64,000 bases of DNA from Rhizophagus clarus (Eukaryota > Glomeromycota > Glomeromycetes > Glomerales > Glomeraceae): the NCBI GenBank assembly GCA_015698045.1, contig BLAL01000208.1, positions 124,001-188,000 on the forward strand, written 5' to 3'. Shown one piece after another: positions 35,132 to 45,372 of the stretch. The translations under genes were made by a program, and so were the position numbers. The notes beneath the pieces were generated by a model. That model was not told the origin of the DNA. It did no database searches and saw only the letters and a program-made list of their open reading frames with translations. How positions within the stretch are numbered: position 1 is the first letter of the stretch; each line of letters opens with the position of its first letter.

Positions 35132-38100
35132 AATTGGAATGGTTTACAATTAACCCAAACATTCGGTATACTTGACATGGGTCATCTGGTTCTGGGGGAA
35201 AGCATTTTTGAGTTACTAATATGTTATAAATAGTAATATTTTCTTTCAAAGTTATAGAAAGTTAACATATAAATAAAATATCATAAATAAGATTTCGGAA
35301 TGAATAGTTTTTACGTTATTTGTTCATTTTTATCAAACTTTTACCCGAACCTAACAATTTTGAAATATTGTATGTTACATTAACCAAAAAAAACCAGAGA
35401 ATTTAAAACATGGAATTACTTTTCTGTAGGGGCGATTCTCTTATACAAAAAAGAACAAATATATTCTATTAGAATTATCTTTGAGATTTCTTAGTTGTCC
35501 ATTTTAATGCCATAAGCCTTAATATAATATAAAAGTAATTTCATAATTACTATTGAGCAATACTATCAAGTGAAATCTCTTTATGTTTAACATTAACCTC
35601 TTTTCTGATAAATCAGAAAAAAACTCGGCGGGTCAAAAATCAATTTTCTTTTTTTGACATGCAGGGGGGTCACACTATTTTTAAATAGCGATAGTGCAAT
35701 AATTATAAAGCCCATTTGGCGTAGAAAAAACACAATTAAACATTTTTGACTCATGAACAAATCGTACGAATCAATTGCGACACGTTCAGGCTTATCTGAT
35801 CGCAACATGATTTTTCTCGCCAACCTTGATTAAGTTAAAATGATTACCATTTACCAGATTCCGGAATGATTTCAAAAAAATAAATGCATATGACCACTAT
35901 GGTCAAATTTTTATGCTCACTACAATTTAGAGCTAATATGAAAGTTGCTATACTGTTAAAAGTTAAAACTATGCTGCTGCTTAATTTTCTCTCGCTTTCA
36001 AATCCATGAAGCAGTGAAAAATGGATACTTTACGCCACAATTTCTGTTGTCGATCTCATTTTAATTAAATTTGCATGATTATTTGTCTTACAAAATTTCA
36101 ATTTTTTTATTTCATCATTCTTATAATTTATGGTATAACGTTATTTTTTTTTTTTATGGAAAAAAAAAACATGCCAATGGCAATGTGCATAAAACAAATA
36201 GACTCCTTAGTAACAAGTGTCTTTTTTGCAAATGTAACACAAAAAATTTTATCCGAATATTTCCATATTACCCCGTGAATTTCTAGTATTTTCAGTTCTT
36301 TTCATGTTAGGATATGAAATAGTGAAAAATATTTTTACGCCCAAATAGTTTCTCGTGATTGGCAGGATCATGTGAATATCATAGAAAGAAAATTGTGATC
36401 ATAATTGATATTACAAGGTAAGCAGGATAAATCGAAGATATAGAAGAAGAATCGAAACGCGAAATCGGGAATAATACGGATCTTCTGAAGTTATTGGTGT
36501 TAAAAAACTTTTAGCTTAAGGAGTAGTTTAGGTCGTAAATATAGCCTAAGAATAGATTTTTTATTCCATTTTTTTTTTTTAGTTAGGTTTCGATTAACGT
36601 ATTGTTCTTTTTACTTTTCCTTTTGCCTTTTTTCTTTTCATTTGCTCTCCCATGTGACCATGTTCACGCTCTAGTATCTCTAACCTAGAACGATATAGAA
36701 CGATTTTTATCAATTGATACGACTTAAAAAATTAAATTAACTCTCGAATCTAAATTAATAATAATTATTTGAAATCAGTTTCCTCATATTTACTTTTTCG
36801 CTAACATTAACGGATTTAATGTAAAATACGGAAATAAAACAAATAACACTTCGTAATCGGGAATATGTCATCAATGAAATTTTTAATAATAACGGTACAT
36901 ACCAGCTGTATCACCTATACACGATCATCCAAACCACCAACATAAAGGAAAGGCCATCAAAACTATGATGCATTTTGTTTTCATGCCCAATTTCTATTAT
37001 AAACATCATCTTAATCAATTTTTTGTATTTCTATATTTAAAGTAGATTTGAAACCAAAGGATGAATGAACTTAAAGTCAGCTTACTAATGTGAAATTATA
37101 AATCAAAAATGTGAACGGATAGGAGTAGGTTAGTATTTTTTTGTTCTTTCTTTCTTTTTCCCAACTTTTTAGTGACTGGGGACGGTTTTACATGCTAATT
37201 TTTTACTCTAAGTATGGATCATTGGATCATGGTGCTTAGGAGAAGATAACTTATATATGAGATGAATTAATATAATTTAATAAATCCAAGCACCCGAAAC
37301 TTACTTTGAGCCCTAAAAGAAGCAAAAAGAAACAATTAATTAAAGAATAAAGCACAATAATAAATAAAGCATAGAAACTTTCGTAGAAACAATTGTCAGA
37401 AAAGAGTAGTTAGTAAACATTACTATGATAAAAGAAAATTTTTTAAGCTTAGCATGATATTTAAAGCTATCATAATATCAATCCTGAGTAATGAATGACA
37501 AATTCGTTTCATTATAATCAGATCTTAGAAACATTGACGCTCTGCAACATCAATATAAATGATATTTGCAATAAGTTATTGCTTGAGTACATTATCTGCA
37601 ACCTTCGAAATTTTTAAATTCATGTATTACACGACTCCACTTTCAATTCGCTCACAAACAGAATTATTTCCAAATCACGGGTAGAAAAATTTCTCCAAAT
37701 CAACGTCATTACATATATGTCTTCAATAGGAATAATAAATGATCGTTTAGGCAAACGGCTTAAAAAATTCTTTTTTTATAAATAAATATTAAATGAGTAT
37801 AATTTCTTAAGCTACTACTAGGTGTCGTAATCCACAATCATTGCAAATAATTTTTCGTTATAAAAGATCAACGTCCTTATTATCACCACGTATAAAGTCA
37901 GATTGGCACGCCACAATGAAAATCATGTGATTGAGTATAATCCGATAAAGTTTAGCCCGACGTATCTGATGGTTCGCTAACTATAATAAACATTTGGACA
38001 TGAAATTTAGATTATCATAGCGCATAAACAAATTCCGATGCAAATTGATATCAAATAATATTAAATAAATAAATTCATGTGAAAATACTTCTAATGGTAT

Positions 38101-39300
38101 CACTGATAAAGAATACTATATATAGATAATTTATCATAAAAATAAAACCGCAGAGTTAAAATTGCACCCTCATTCCTGATTTGTCAATAATCGGCAGGAC
38201 AGGTCCGGAACTATTATTTTTGTTTGGTTTGTATGAAATAAATTAGCGCCGAAAATATAAGGTAAAAAATAAACTAACAAAACAGGCGTTTAAAGGTATG
38301 ATCCTACTATCCTATAAAATAATAAGTTTCTGAACACAAAATAATAGTACATCATTATATAATACGAAGCCGAAAAATTCCGAAAATTATGCATTTTATG
38401 TCGTACTTATAATTCGGATCGATAATCTAAATTTGCGATTAATATTCGGGAAGTGAACTTTTTTTTCCTTAATATATTTTTATAGACTCGGGACTTTTTT
38501 TTTGCTACATTTGTATATTCTTTACCTTATACGAATTTGACCCCCAATAATTGTCGTTTGGTATGATACTTTCAGTAATAATATTCTAATTAGGCCGGGT
38601 CAGTTGATTCCCTGTTTGACAAAATCCCATCAAAAATTCGAAAGTTTGGAAAAAAAAAGTAAAATTTTATCAAAAAACAATTTTTTTATACACCCGCTCA
38701 TATTTTCAAAATTTAAGTAGTAGTAATAATTTTAAAAAATTTTGTAAATTATTCCGGCTCAATAAAACAATTGTCCTACGTGATCATAAGTTCTTATTAT
38801 AGTGCAATCGCAAATGCTATCTATATCAGATATTATATCAATGAAATGTTACACATTTATTATCAGAAAAGTATCCAACTATTCAGGACAACCAAAGACC
38901 CTGACTTTTCCTCATTAAGAGTTAAAAGTATTTTTTTTTCTTAAACTATTAATGTAGAACTGAACAGTAACAGGTAAGATAATTTAGGTTTATATGGTCT
39001 ATATGAATAGTATATCTATTATTCCTCGTAACTGAATATATAATTTATCTTGCAAATAATATAGTAGTCTAAAAATAATAGCAAGTTCGCATATATTATT
39101 TTATTAAATAGAATCCTAAGTATGCAATGAAATGAGGTTGATAACTTTTATCGCCCGTCCAATGCGGTATGTATTATATGGTGACCGATGTATGGTGACG
39201 TATGGTGATTAGCAGTACATCCACATACATACATGATTATTATAATATGTAATTATATACGGACAAATTAACATCACCATACATTACTATGCATTGTATT
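35132..39300. other. Long intergenic stretch, no gene recognised
   Basis: No exon I can support. On the minus strand 35593-35823 a short frame (ending near VKKRKLIFDPPSFF) lies in slightly less AT-rich DNA and could be a transposon relic. Short frames at 36071-36286 overlap one another and look random. Positions 39175-39225 repeat the word TATGGTGA. Confidence 0.4.
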
Positions 39301-39343
39301 CCTGCGATAAGTCGTATAGGTCATATTTTTTATTTTTCTAGGA

Positions 39344-39589
39344 ATGACTTTGGAACAAGGTGAACAAGATGGAAATTTTGGTGCGTTATTTTTAATGTTT
39401 TTCTTTGATTTGAAGCTTTATTAATGTTCGCCTTTTTTTTAGGGATGCTGATCTGGACTTTGAATTTGCAAAGTGGGTATCTTTGTTTTATTTATTTATT
39501 TATTTATTTTTATTTTTTGTAATTTTGGATGTCACTAACATTCTCTCTTTTTTCTTTTATTTAGGAATCACACCGATAAAAAGAAGTAA
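39344..39589 (+). CDS. Possible 31-aa peptide from three micro-exons, or exon-like array C
   Basis: Exons 39344-39380, 39443-39476 and 39565-39589 (37, 34 and 25 nt) join in phase from ATG to TAA. The introns start GTGCGT and GTATCT and end in T-rich runs plus AG. The predicted peptide starts MTLEQGEQDGNFG and ends NHTDKKK. A further splice-acceptor-like TTTTTCTAG lies just before the ATG, so the first block could be internal. No known family. The whole stretch resembles the exon-like series at 4600-6200 and 44305-44561, so a transposon-borne, possibly untranslated origin is as likely as a gene. Confidence 0.25.
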
Positions 39590-39599
39590 TGTGGAATAA

Positions 39600-39960
39600 A
39601 CTACTTTAAAAGAATTAAAAGTGTTATGAATAAAAAAAAACCCACAATAGTCAAATCAAGAAACATAACCAGAAGCTGAAATCTAGGTCTTCCCGCTCTA
39701 AAATCAAAGAACAAGACACAAACAAGAAATACAACTGTACAACACTTACCTTTCCTACTTGTGGTTGTAAAATTCATGCCAAAGTTCAATGCATCCTAGC
39801 GAAAAAAATAACGTTAATAATTCAAATAGAGAAAAGGACACTGAAATAATAAATGCGAAACTTACTTCCCAACAAGGTCTATTTATACCAAAGTTTAAAG
39901 TGTACTAAAGAAGAAAATAACGTAAACAAGATTCTCAAATAAAGAAAAAAGACATTGAAG
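39600..39960 (-). other. Minus-strand exon-like series (array C, left-pointing part)
   Basis: On the minus strand, blocks at about 39864-39904, 39750-39795 and 39669-39696 are each bounded by good splice signals (GTAAGTTTCG, GTAAGTGTTG; TCGCTAG, GATTTTAG). The first two resemble each other (ACTTTGGTATAAAT and ACTTTGGCATGAAT), as if an exon-intron unit had been duplicated. The intron parts share TAACGTTATTT. A possible weak terminal pair, CCTGCGATA at 39301 and its complement near 40064, would bound both halves of array C. Confidence 0.35.
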
Positions 39961-40956
39961 TGAAAAAAAACATGACATCCAACGTGTAAGAATATTAATA
40001 ATGTTCTTTACTTGCGTATTGCAATTTCTAAAAACCAATAAAATTTATTGACGATATATCGCAGGTAAAATAATTCGTTGTTGTCCATACATACATACTT
40101 TTATATCATATACTTCGTACGTCCAATATATCTGCAAGGCGAAATTTATTACGAATCATGAAGATGCGCGCTTTAGAAAAAGATGTGCTATATCGACCGA
40201 CAATGTTTTGTTTAAAATATGAGTGAAGCTAAAACTATTGTTAATATTGTTCTTAATTATAATTAATTGTAACTATTTACATAAATCAATCGGGAACTTA
40301 AATTATAACAGCAACCTATCCATATTTTTAATGAAATCTATTATTATTTTTTTTAGTTTACAGAAATCATGCATTTGCTTTGCAATAGAATCAATATTTG
40401 CTTCTATTTATCACAGAGATATGGTTCAATATTATTGTGCGTAAAAACAGTCGATAGATGTTAATTCCTGTCGAATTAACATAATTTCAGCTAGAATTAT
40501 GCTCCGATCGTCATAATGACAAATCGACCGACTAAAGATTTTGCATATGTCGAAAAACATTAAAAATCCATCAATTCATCTAAATTCGCAGTACGTAAGA
40601 TCAAAAAAATTTCTTTTTCTTTTGTTAAATAAATTTCTAATTTTACATAGCTGATAGTATTTTTATATGTATTCAATGTGAAACCATGTAAAAAGTGATG
40701 ATAACACTCGAAATCAATATTTTTTGTTATTTTTTAATTCTATAATTTACAAATAATTAACTGGTAGTCAGGAATTTTGATTGTTGAAATCTTTATCTAA
40801 TTATTCTACACATTTATTTAAAGAATAGATAAAAATGAATAATGAATGAAAAAATTATAGGGTTTATAATTATTTTTAATACAAAGAGGTCTATAATTTT
40901 ATAATAAGAAAAATGAAACGATTGCAATATTCATAGTATGATAGTTTTAATCTACT
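39961..40956. other. Intergenic, no gene seen
   Basis: AT-rich. A 73-residue frame at 40223-40444 is composed of hydrophobic AT-driven codons and has no recognised match. Nothing else is supported. Confidence 0.4.
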
Positions 40957-41314
40957 CAACACCACAATCACGTAATTTATAAAATTTTTTATTAGCTAGA
41001 TTGTCGATTTTATTTGATCAACATTATAGAAGCGAAATAAACCGTTCTGGTTTTTAGAAAAAAAGAGTATATGACACCACCCAAGAAGAGTGTTTATCCT
41101 TAGAAACGTAACGATATGGCCCTTTACAAGCCTTTAACCCACCTCTTTTTTTACTTTTTTTCGTTATCAACGATTTTTTTCACTAACTACAACTAACGAA
41201 CAACCACACCACTCCTCGCCTTCCGTATTTACGCGAGGTAAAACTTACGTTTTAAAAGACTAATATGACGACTTTACACACTATCGGCCTACGGTTCACT
41301 TTCACAAGAATAAT

Positions 41315-42685
41315 ATGTCTCTTTCGACTCTTTCCTCACCCTCTCCCTCTTCGCATAACACTTTACAATATAATCTCCCCGTCGCGGTGAAGCATTTTCA
41401 CGTGACCAATAGTGATCGTCGAGGGTACAACTCATTGTACGAATGGAAACGCTCAAAAACCTTCTTTTTCGAGATACCTGATGAACGCCCAAATTTATCA
41501 TTGGTGTATTCAGATCAACAAAACGTCATACCCACCATACACACAAATGACTTTCGTTGTCCAGAGGACACACACGTTTATTTCTACTTCCATTACCCAA
41601 ACAAGAAATTTTGCATTTCTACACTTGTCACCCTATTTTTCTCCTTACAACGCGTCATTTCACGACGCATACAAAATAAATATTTTGCCCTTATTAGAAA
41701 TAAACTTCATGAACGTCTTCTAATTATATCAAAACGTTCAGAAGCCACTCACCAAAATAATCAGGTTACCCGTACTTTTTTTAATTTTTCTTACAAAAAA
41801 TATAGATTTAAATTTGGCATATACGTTCCATGCCACTTTAATTTCAACACCCCAAATGAAACTCTTTGTACTACTCCATCACCCATAGTGATGTCATATT
41901 CAACTCCTCCTTTACAAATCACCAATAAGAATGGGAACTACTATCGTCAAGGTTGCGTCCACCATCAAAAACACATATTCAAATTTAAAAAATCATCATC
42001 ACCTAGCGCCTTGTCATCCTCAGATACGATGGCATCTTCTTTCACATTACCTCCTCTTCCAGAAAGCAAAGATAAACTTTCTCACCTAAAAGCTATACAC
42101 AAGAAATGGTTTAACAACACCATCACCACCGTTACCAGCCACCGCCGTGGCATAGAATATCAGACTAAATATCAACACCTAAACTGCGACTCATTCAATG
42201 GTGTTCCACAAAGATACATATTTTGTAAAAATTATTTTAACCCTTCCCTCATCTCACCAGATCATTACCGGAAAAAAACCTTAGAAAAACAAGCCAAACA
42301 CAGAAGCCATTATGACAAAAAGGCTAAAGCAATCACCATATCAGCTTATCACTCTCGCAAATTTCTGGGTCACAACACTATTAAACAAGCGGCTAAAATC
42401 TCGCAATATTTAAGCCCTTACAATAGAACATTTTACAAAGTTATTAAACACTTACCGCTATCACGTTTGAGCAGGACCCCAGAAGCGTTACCATACATTT
42501 CTACAAGGGATCATATTATCGTCCAGGACAAACACATTAATCCTCCCGTTAAAAAACCAAAAATTTTCAATCAAAACGATCTCACCAACTTTAAGGATCA
42601 ACTAACCAAATTATTACCTTTTATACCACGTATTCACCTATTTAATAGCTCAGGCATGATCGAATTCCCCCCTGGATCAGTTTGA
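41315..42685 (+). CDS. Non-LTR element ORF, first part (456 aa), function unknown
   Basis: Open from ATG at 41315 to TGA at 42683-42685. No domain I can name. There is no YXDD, no endonuclease motif and no CCHC knuckle. The protein is basic and rich in Ser, Thr, His and Lys. It has a conserved-looking central part (LKAIHKKWFNNTITTVTSHR) and an aromatic-rich N-terminal half. Its position inside an element with a 15-bp duplication suggests an ORF1-like RNA-binding protein (inference). After the TGA the same frame continues to read like coding sequence with scattered TAA codons down to about 42844, so the stop is probably a lesion and the frame at 42807-43322 is the rest of the same protein after a frameshift. 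Confidence 0.6.
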   Translation: MSLSTLSSPSPSSHNTLQYNLPVAVKHFHVTNSDRRGYNSLYEWKRSKTFFFEIPDERPNLSLVYSDQQNVIPTIHTNDFRCPEDTHVYFYFHYPNKKFCISTLVTLFFSLQRVISRRIQNKYFALIRNKLHERLLIISKRSEATHQNNQVTRTFFNFSYKKYRFKFGIYVPCHFNFNTPNETLCTTPSPIVMSYSTPPLQITNKNGNYYRQGCVHHQKHIFKFKKSSSPSALSSSDTMASSFTLPPLPESKDKLSHLKAIHKKWFNNTITTVTSHRRGIEYQTKYQHLNCDSFNGVPQRYIFCKNYFNPSLISPDHYRKKTLEKQAKHRSHYDKKAKAITISAYHSRKFLGHNTIKQAAKISQYLSPYNRTFYKVIKHLPLSRLSRTPEALPYISTRDHIIVQDKHINPPVKKPKIFNQNDLTNFKDQLTKLLPFIPRIHLFNSSGMIEFPPGSV

Positions 42686-42806
42686 TGGTGGGAATATGTC
42701 AACAAAAGGAAAAAAACTCACTAAAAACGGGTTCATCAATAACATGCTATTGACCTAGCCCAAGAAAAAGCCAACAAAAAGCACCAATAACAAATGGATT
42801 TAATCC

Positions 42807-43322
42807 GTGATCGTCGACGACGTCAAAGATTTGGACGAATATAATACTGTCACGTCCAAAATTAAACGATTAGTTTCATTATCAGACACCTTAGATGATC
42901 AATTACATTCCATTACACGTACATTTCAAGAACGTCAGCTTGAGCTGATTGACTCACCTGACTTGTTGGACATTGCTGAATGTAATAGAAACAGCTCTGC
43001 CCACATGCACCGCCTGCTAAGGAAAAAATTACCCAAGATCTTTCATTCACCTAGTATAGAACAACCAGATGAAGACATGGGGATGATTATATCTGAACAA
43101 TCCTCAGCAAACTCTGGTCCTCCGATATTCAAAGTGCGCATCAATAAGCGCGTCTCATCTTTTCACGATCACGTGATGAAGAACAAACGCAACAAATTTA
43201 TCCCTATAGATTCACCTTTCACAACGAACAATCAAGATAGGGCCCTTTCAATCTCTTTGTCGGCCACTTCCTCCCATCCTATTGATACGTTATTTAGGAC
43301 GTTCAACTCTTTCTCACAATGA
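42807..43322 (+). pseudogene. Non-LTR element ORF, frameshifted second part (171 codons)
   Basis: The frame is open to TGA at 43320-43322, but its start has no ATG and lies right behind an in-frame TAA, as expected for the tail of a broken reading frame. It encodes KIKRLVSLSDTLDDQLH, then a Ser-rich region, then VRINKRVSSFHDHVMKNKRN. The frame of the upstream ORF reads MDLIRDRRRRQRFGRI across the junction and then stops, so the shift lies near 42800-42845. No known domain. Confidence 0.6.
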
Positions 43323-43694
43323 CGCGTCAAGTTTAAAATGTGTCAAATCTACCCATAACAATGGCGATTGATTCGTTATTGTTATTTTATTATTTTTTTA
43401 TTTTCACCTTTCTTTTTTTTCTAAATCCACATATACAATAATTTACAACTTGAAAATAGTGCTTCACCTAACAGAATTCACGTGAAGCTGACATCCGCCA
43501 GAAAGGACAATTTGGCAACCTACATCCTAGGATTTGTGTATACTCGGTCATAGCTTGTATAACATAATAACACAGGCTGACGTCCGCTGCTGGAGGGGGT
43601 TTAGTTTTTACATGATGTAGTTAATAGATTTATTTTCATAGATTATAGTTTAGTTTTTCTATGATTTGTAATTACACAAGTTGGTCTTTAACAT

Positions 43695-43695
<1 letters not shown>

Positions 43696-43726
<31 letters not shown>
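43696..43726 (+). repeat. (TAAA)n tail of the non-LTR element
   Basis: About seven TAAA units lie directly before the right copy of the 15-bp target duplication, as at the 3' ends of many non-LTR elements. Confidence 0.9.
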
Positions 43727-43728
<2 letters not shown>

Positions 43729-44304
43729 GATCAACATTATAACGAATCACACATCACAATTATAAAAAAATTTATAACTTAATAAGCCGTAATTACATAA
43801 CTTCAAAATTTGGTTTTATACTTTAATGCCGTAATATTAATGTCATAATGCTATAATACAAATGCAGTACAATAAACAAAGAAAGAACAAAAAAAAATAC
43901 AGTAAAGTAGAATGATCGAGAAGATTAAGGAAGAATAATAAAGGAAAGGAAAGATAAATGAAAAGGGATGAATAAATAAAAAAGGATGTAGAAGAAATGA
44001 ACAAAGGTGATAAAAGATAAACAAAAAGGACAAAAGATGAAAAAAAAGATGAACAAGTGAAAAGGGATGTAGGGAACAAGAGATAAATGAAAAGGGATAA
44101 AGGGAAACGAAGATGATCAAAAAGAAACGAAGGGAAAAATAAAGGGGACGAAAAAAGTAAAACGTAAAATGAAGGGAATGAAAGGAGAATAACAATAAAA
44201 GGAATGAAGGGAAGCAAAATATAAACGAAAAGAGATAAAGAGAAACGAAATGAACAAAGAAGAACACGAAAACAAAAACAAAAAAAAAAGAAAGTAAGAC
44301 TCAC

Positions 44305-44561
44305 CTTGAATTTCCGCCAAAATGGAAACTAAAAAAGCCGCGCCTAAAAAAAAGAACAAACAAATTAATGAAGTACGAAAGAAAGGAGGACAGAAGCAAG
44401 AAAAAAAAAAGAGCTTACTTTGAATCCCGCCAAAAATGTAAGCCGAAACAGTCGCTCCTAGAAAAGCAAATAAATTAGTAAAAAACGAAAAAAAAGAAAT
44501 AATGGAAAAACAACTTACCCATTAGTTTAACCAATAATCCTAAAGCTAAAGGTGGTCGCGC
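44305..44561 (-). other. Three exon-like blocks in element D with a continuous reading frame
   Basis: On the minus strand, blocks at 44519-44561 (43 nt), 44419-44457 (39 nt) and 44305-44343 (39 nt) are each preceded by a T-rich run ending in TAG and followed by GTAAGT, GTAAGC and GTGAGT. Read in phase they stay open across all three and give a hydrophobic peptide, including LALGLLVKLMGATVSAYIFG and then AAFLVSILAEIQ. The last two blocks are similar at the base level and encode ATVSAYIFGGIQ and AAFLVSILAEIQ, a duplicated exon. No upstream ATG in frame was found inside the element. Confidence 0.4.
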
Positions 44562-44660
44562 CTAAAAAACCTAGAAACGGAAAAAATACAGCAATAAAAT
44601 AACTAAAAATAATCAACTGATCAGTGTAATATATGAACACGTGATATGGTGTTAAAGCGT

Positions 44661-45141
44661 CATTTCCACATAGCTTTCTTTATCTTCTGACAAATTCATC
44701 CAGGAGTTGTATGCCATTTTGATTAGTTCTGTCATTTTAATACGTTTAGATGCTCTTTCTTCTAGATCATTGCAAAGTAAAAAAAAAAAAAAAAGATATA
44801 AAAAAACGGATACGTTTTTATATGGAATTTGCGCTGAAAGATACGTTTATATACTGAAAGATGCATAATAATCAAACATATGCTTCGGACTAGAAAGTTA
44901 TTTTGCTTCTTAACACTTCTCTTGTAAATTGACATAATTAGTAAAATTATTCACTCATAAAGTTCAAATATAAATGAGAGATTTGACTTTTTCGTCAATT
45001 ATTCATCTTAATACATTTTTTACCACCAGAGTTTTTGTTTAAATATACTATTGAGAATCTCGTATATGAATGAGCTACGCGTATTTCAGTATTCTTTTCA
45101 ACCTAAACATCAAAAGTATTAGAAAAAAAGGAAATGAAACC
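44661..45141 (-). pseudogene. HMG-box relic, third locus, truncated and partly inverted
   Basis: Positions 44661-44780 (minus) encode NDLEERASKRIKMTELIKMA and then SWMNLSEDKE, the middle of an HMG box. The 3' part is cut off at the end of element D. The 5' part and upstream region are present but inverted: 44891-45141 matches, in reverse complement, the sequence from the intact locus running from codon ~20 (CTAATACTTTTAATG, 30917-30931) out to about 31155, and includes the start MNELRVFQYSFQP followed by a stop. Both junctions carry related ATACGTTTTTATA-rich repeats. No product is possible. Confidence 0.8.
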
Positions 45142-45144
45142 CTA

Positions 45145-45372
45145 TAAAAAAAAATAGATACGTTTTTTTATACGGAATTTATGCTGAGAAATATGTTTAA
45201 ATGCTGAAAAATACTGAAAAATGCGTTTTATAATACTGTAATACTGAGATACGGAATTGGACAATTTTCCGTATCTCGGTATATACGTTTTCCCAGTATC
45301 ATTTTATGTAAAAACGTAAATAATGAGATACGGAAAATCGTCCAATTCCGTATCTCTCAGTATTATAAAACG
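45145..45372. repeat. Foldback element with long palindromic arms
   Basis: The left arm 45224-45277 and right arm 45325-45372 are near-perfect inverted complements (GAGATACGGAATTGGAC and ATTTTCCGTATCTC are shared) around a 47-bp loop. The preceding 45145-45223 repeats GATACG, TACGGAATTTATGCTGA and ATGCTGAAAAATAC words. Parts of these also stand at 44800-44870, on the other side of the inverted HMG segment. This is probably a foldback-type MITE; the small repeats may mark the rearrangement points. Confidence 0.75.

Larger units (their letters stand above)
41014..43741 (+). mobile_element. Non-LTR (LINE-like) retroelement, 2.7 kb, 15-bp TSD
   Basis: TTGATCAACATTATA occurs at 41014-41028 and at 43727-43741 and encloses a stretch that ends in a run of TAAA repeats (43696-43726). 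A perfect 15-bp duplication with a simple 3' tail is the signature of target-primed reverse transcription. The interior is clearly richer in G+C and C-rich codons than its surroundings. It holds one broken long frame (41315-43322) and a 3' untranslated part, but no endonuclease or reverse transcriptase motif. It is therefore an internally deleted or otherwise non-autonomous element mobilised in trans (inference). Confidence 0.85.
40957..44653 (-). mobile_element. TIR element D, relative of element A, split by a non-LTR insertion
   Basis: The left end AACACCACAATCACGT (from 40958) and the reverse complement of the right end AACACCATATCACGTG (to 44653) resemble the inner TIR of element A (GCCACCCTATCACGTGA). 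Read on the minus strand, the internal order is the same as in A: exon-like blocks with GTAAG sites (44561-44305), then a long pyrimidine tract (44290-43860), then similar tail sequence (43860-43742). Without the 2.7-kb insertion at 41029-43741 the element is about 1 kb. Its right end abuts, and truncates, the HMG relic at 44661. I see no clear target duplication. Confidence 0.6.

Noticed and set aside
40223..40444. 73-codon plus frame
   Set aside because: Low-complexity hydrophobic codons in AT-rich DNA; no support.
43843..44359. Minus-strand frames up to 153 codons, Phe/Ser/Leu-rich
   Set aside because: They read through a pyrimidine tract in element D and through likely donor sites; only the short blocks at 44305-44561 are of interest.
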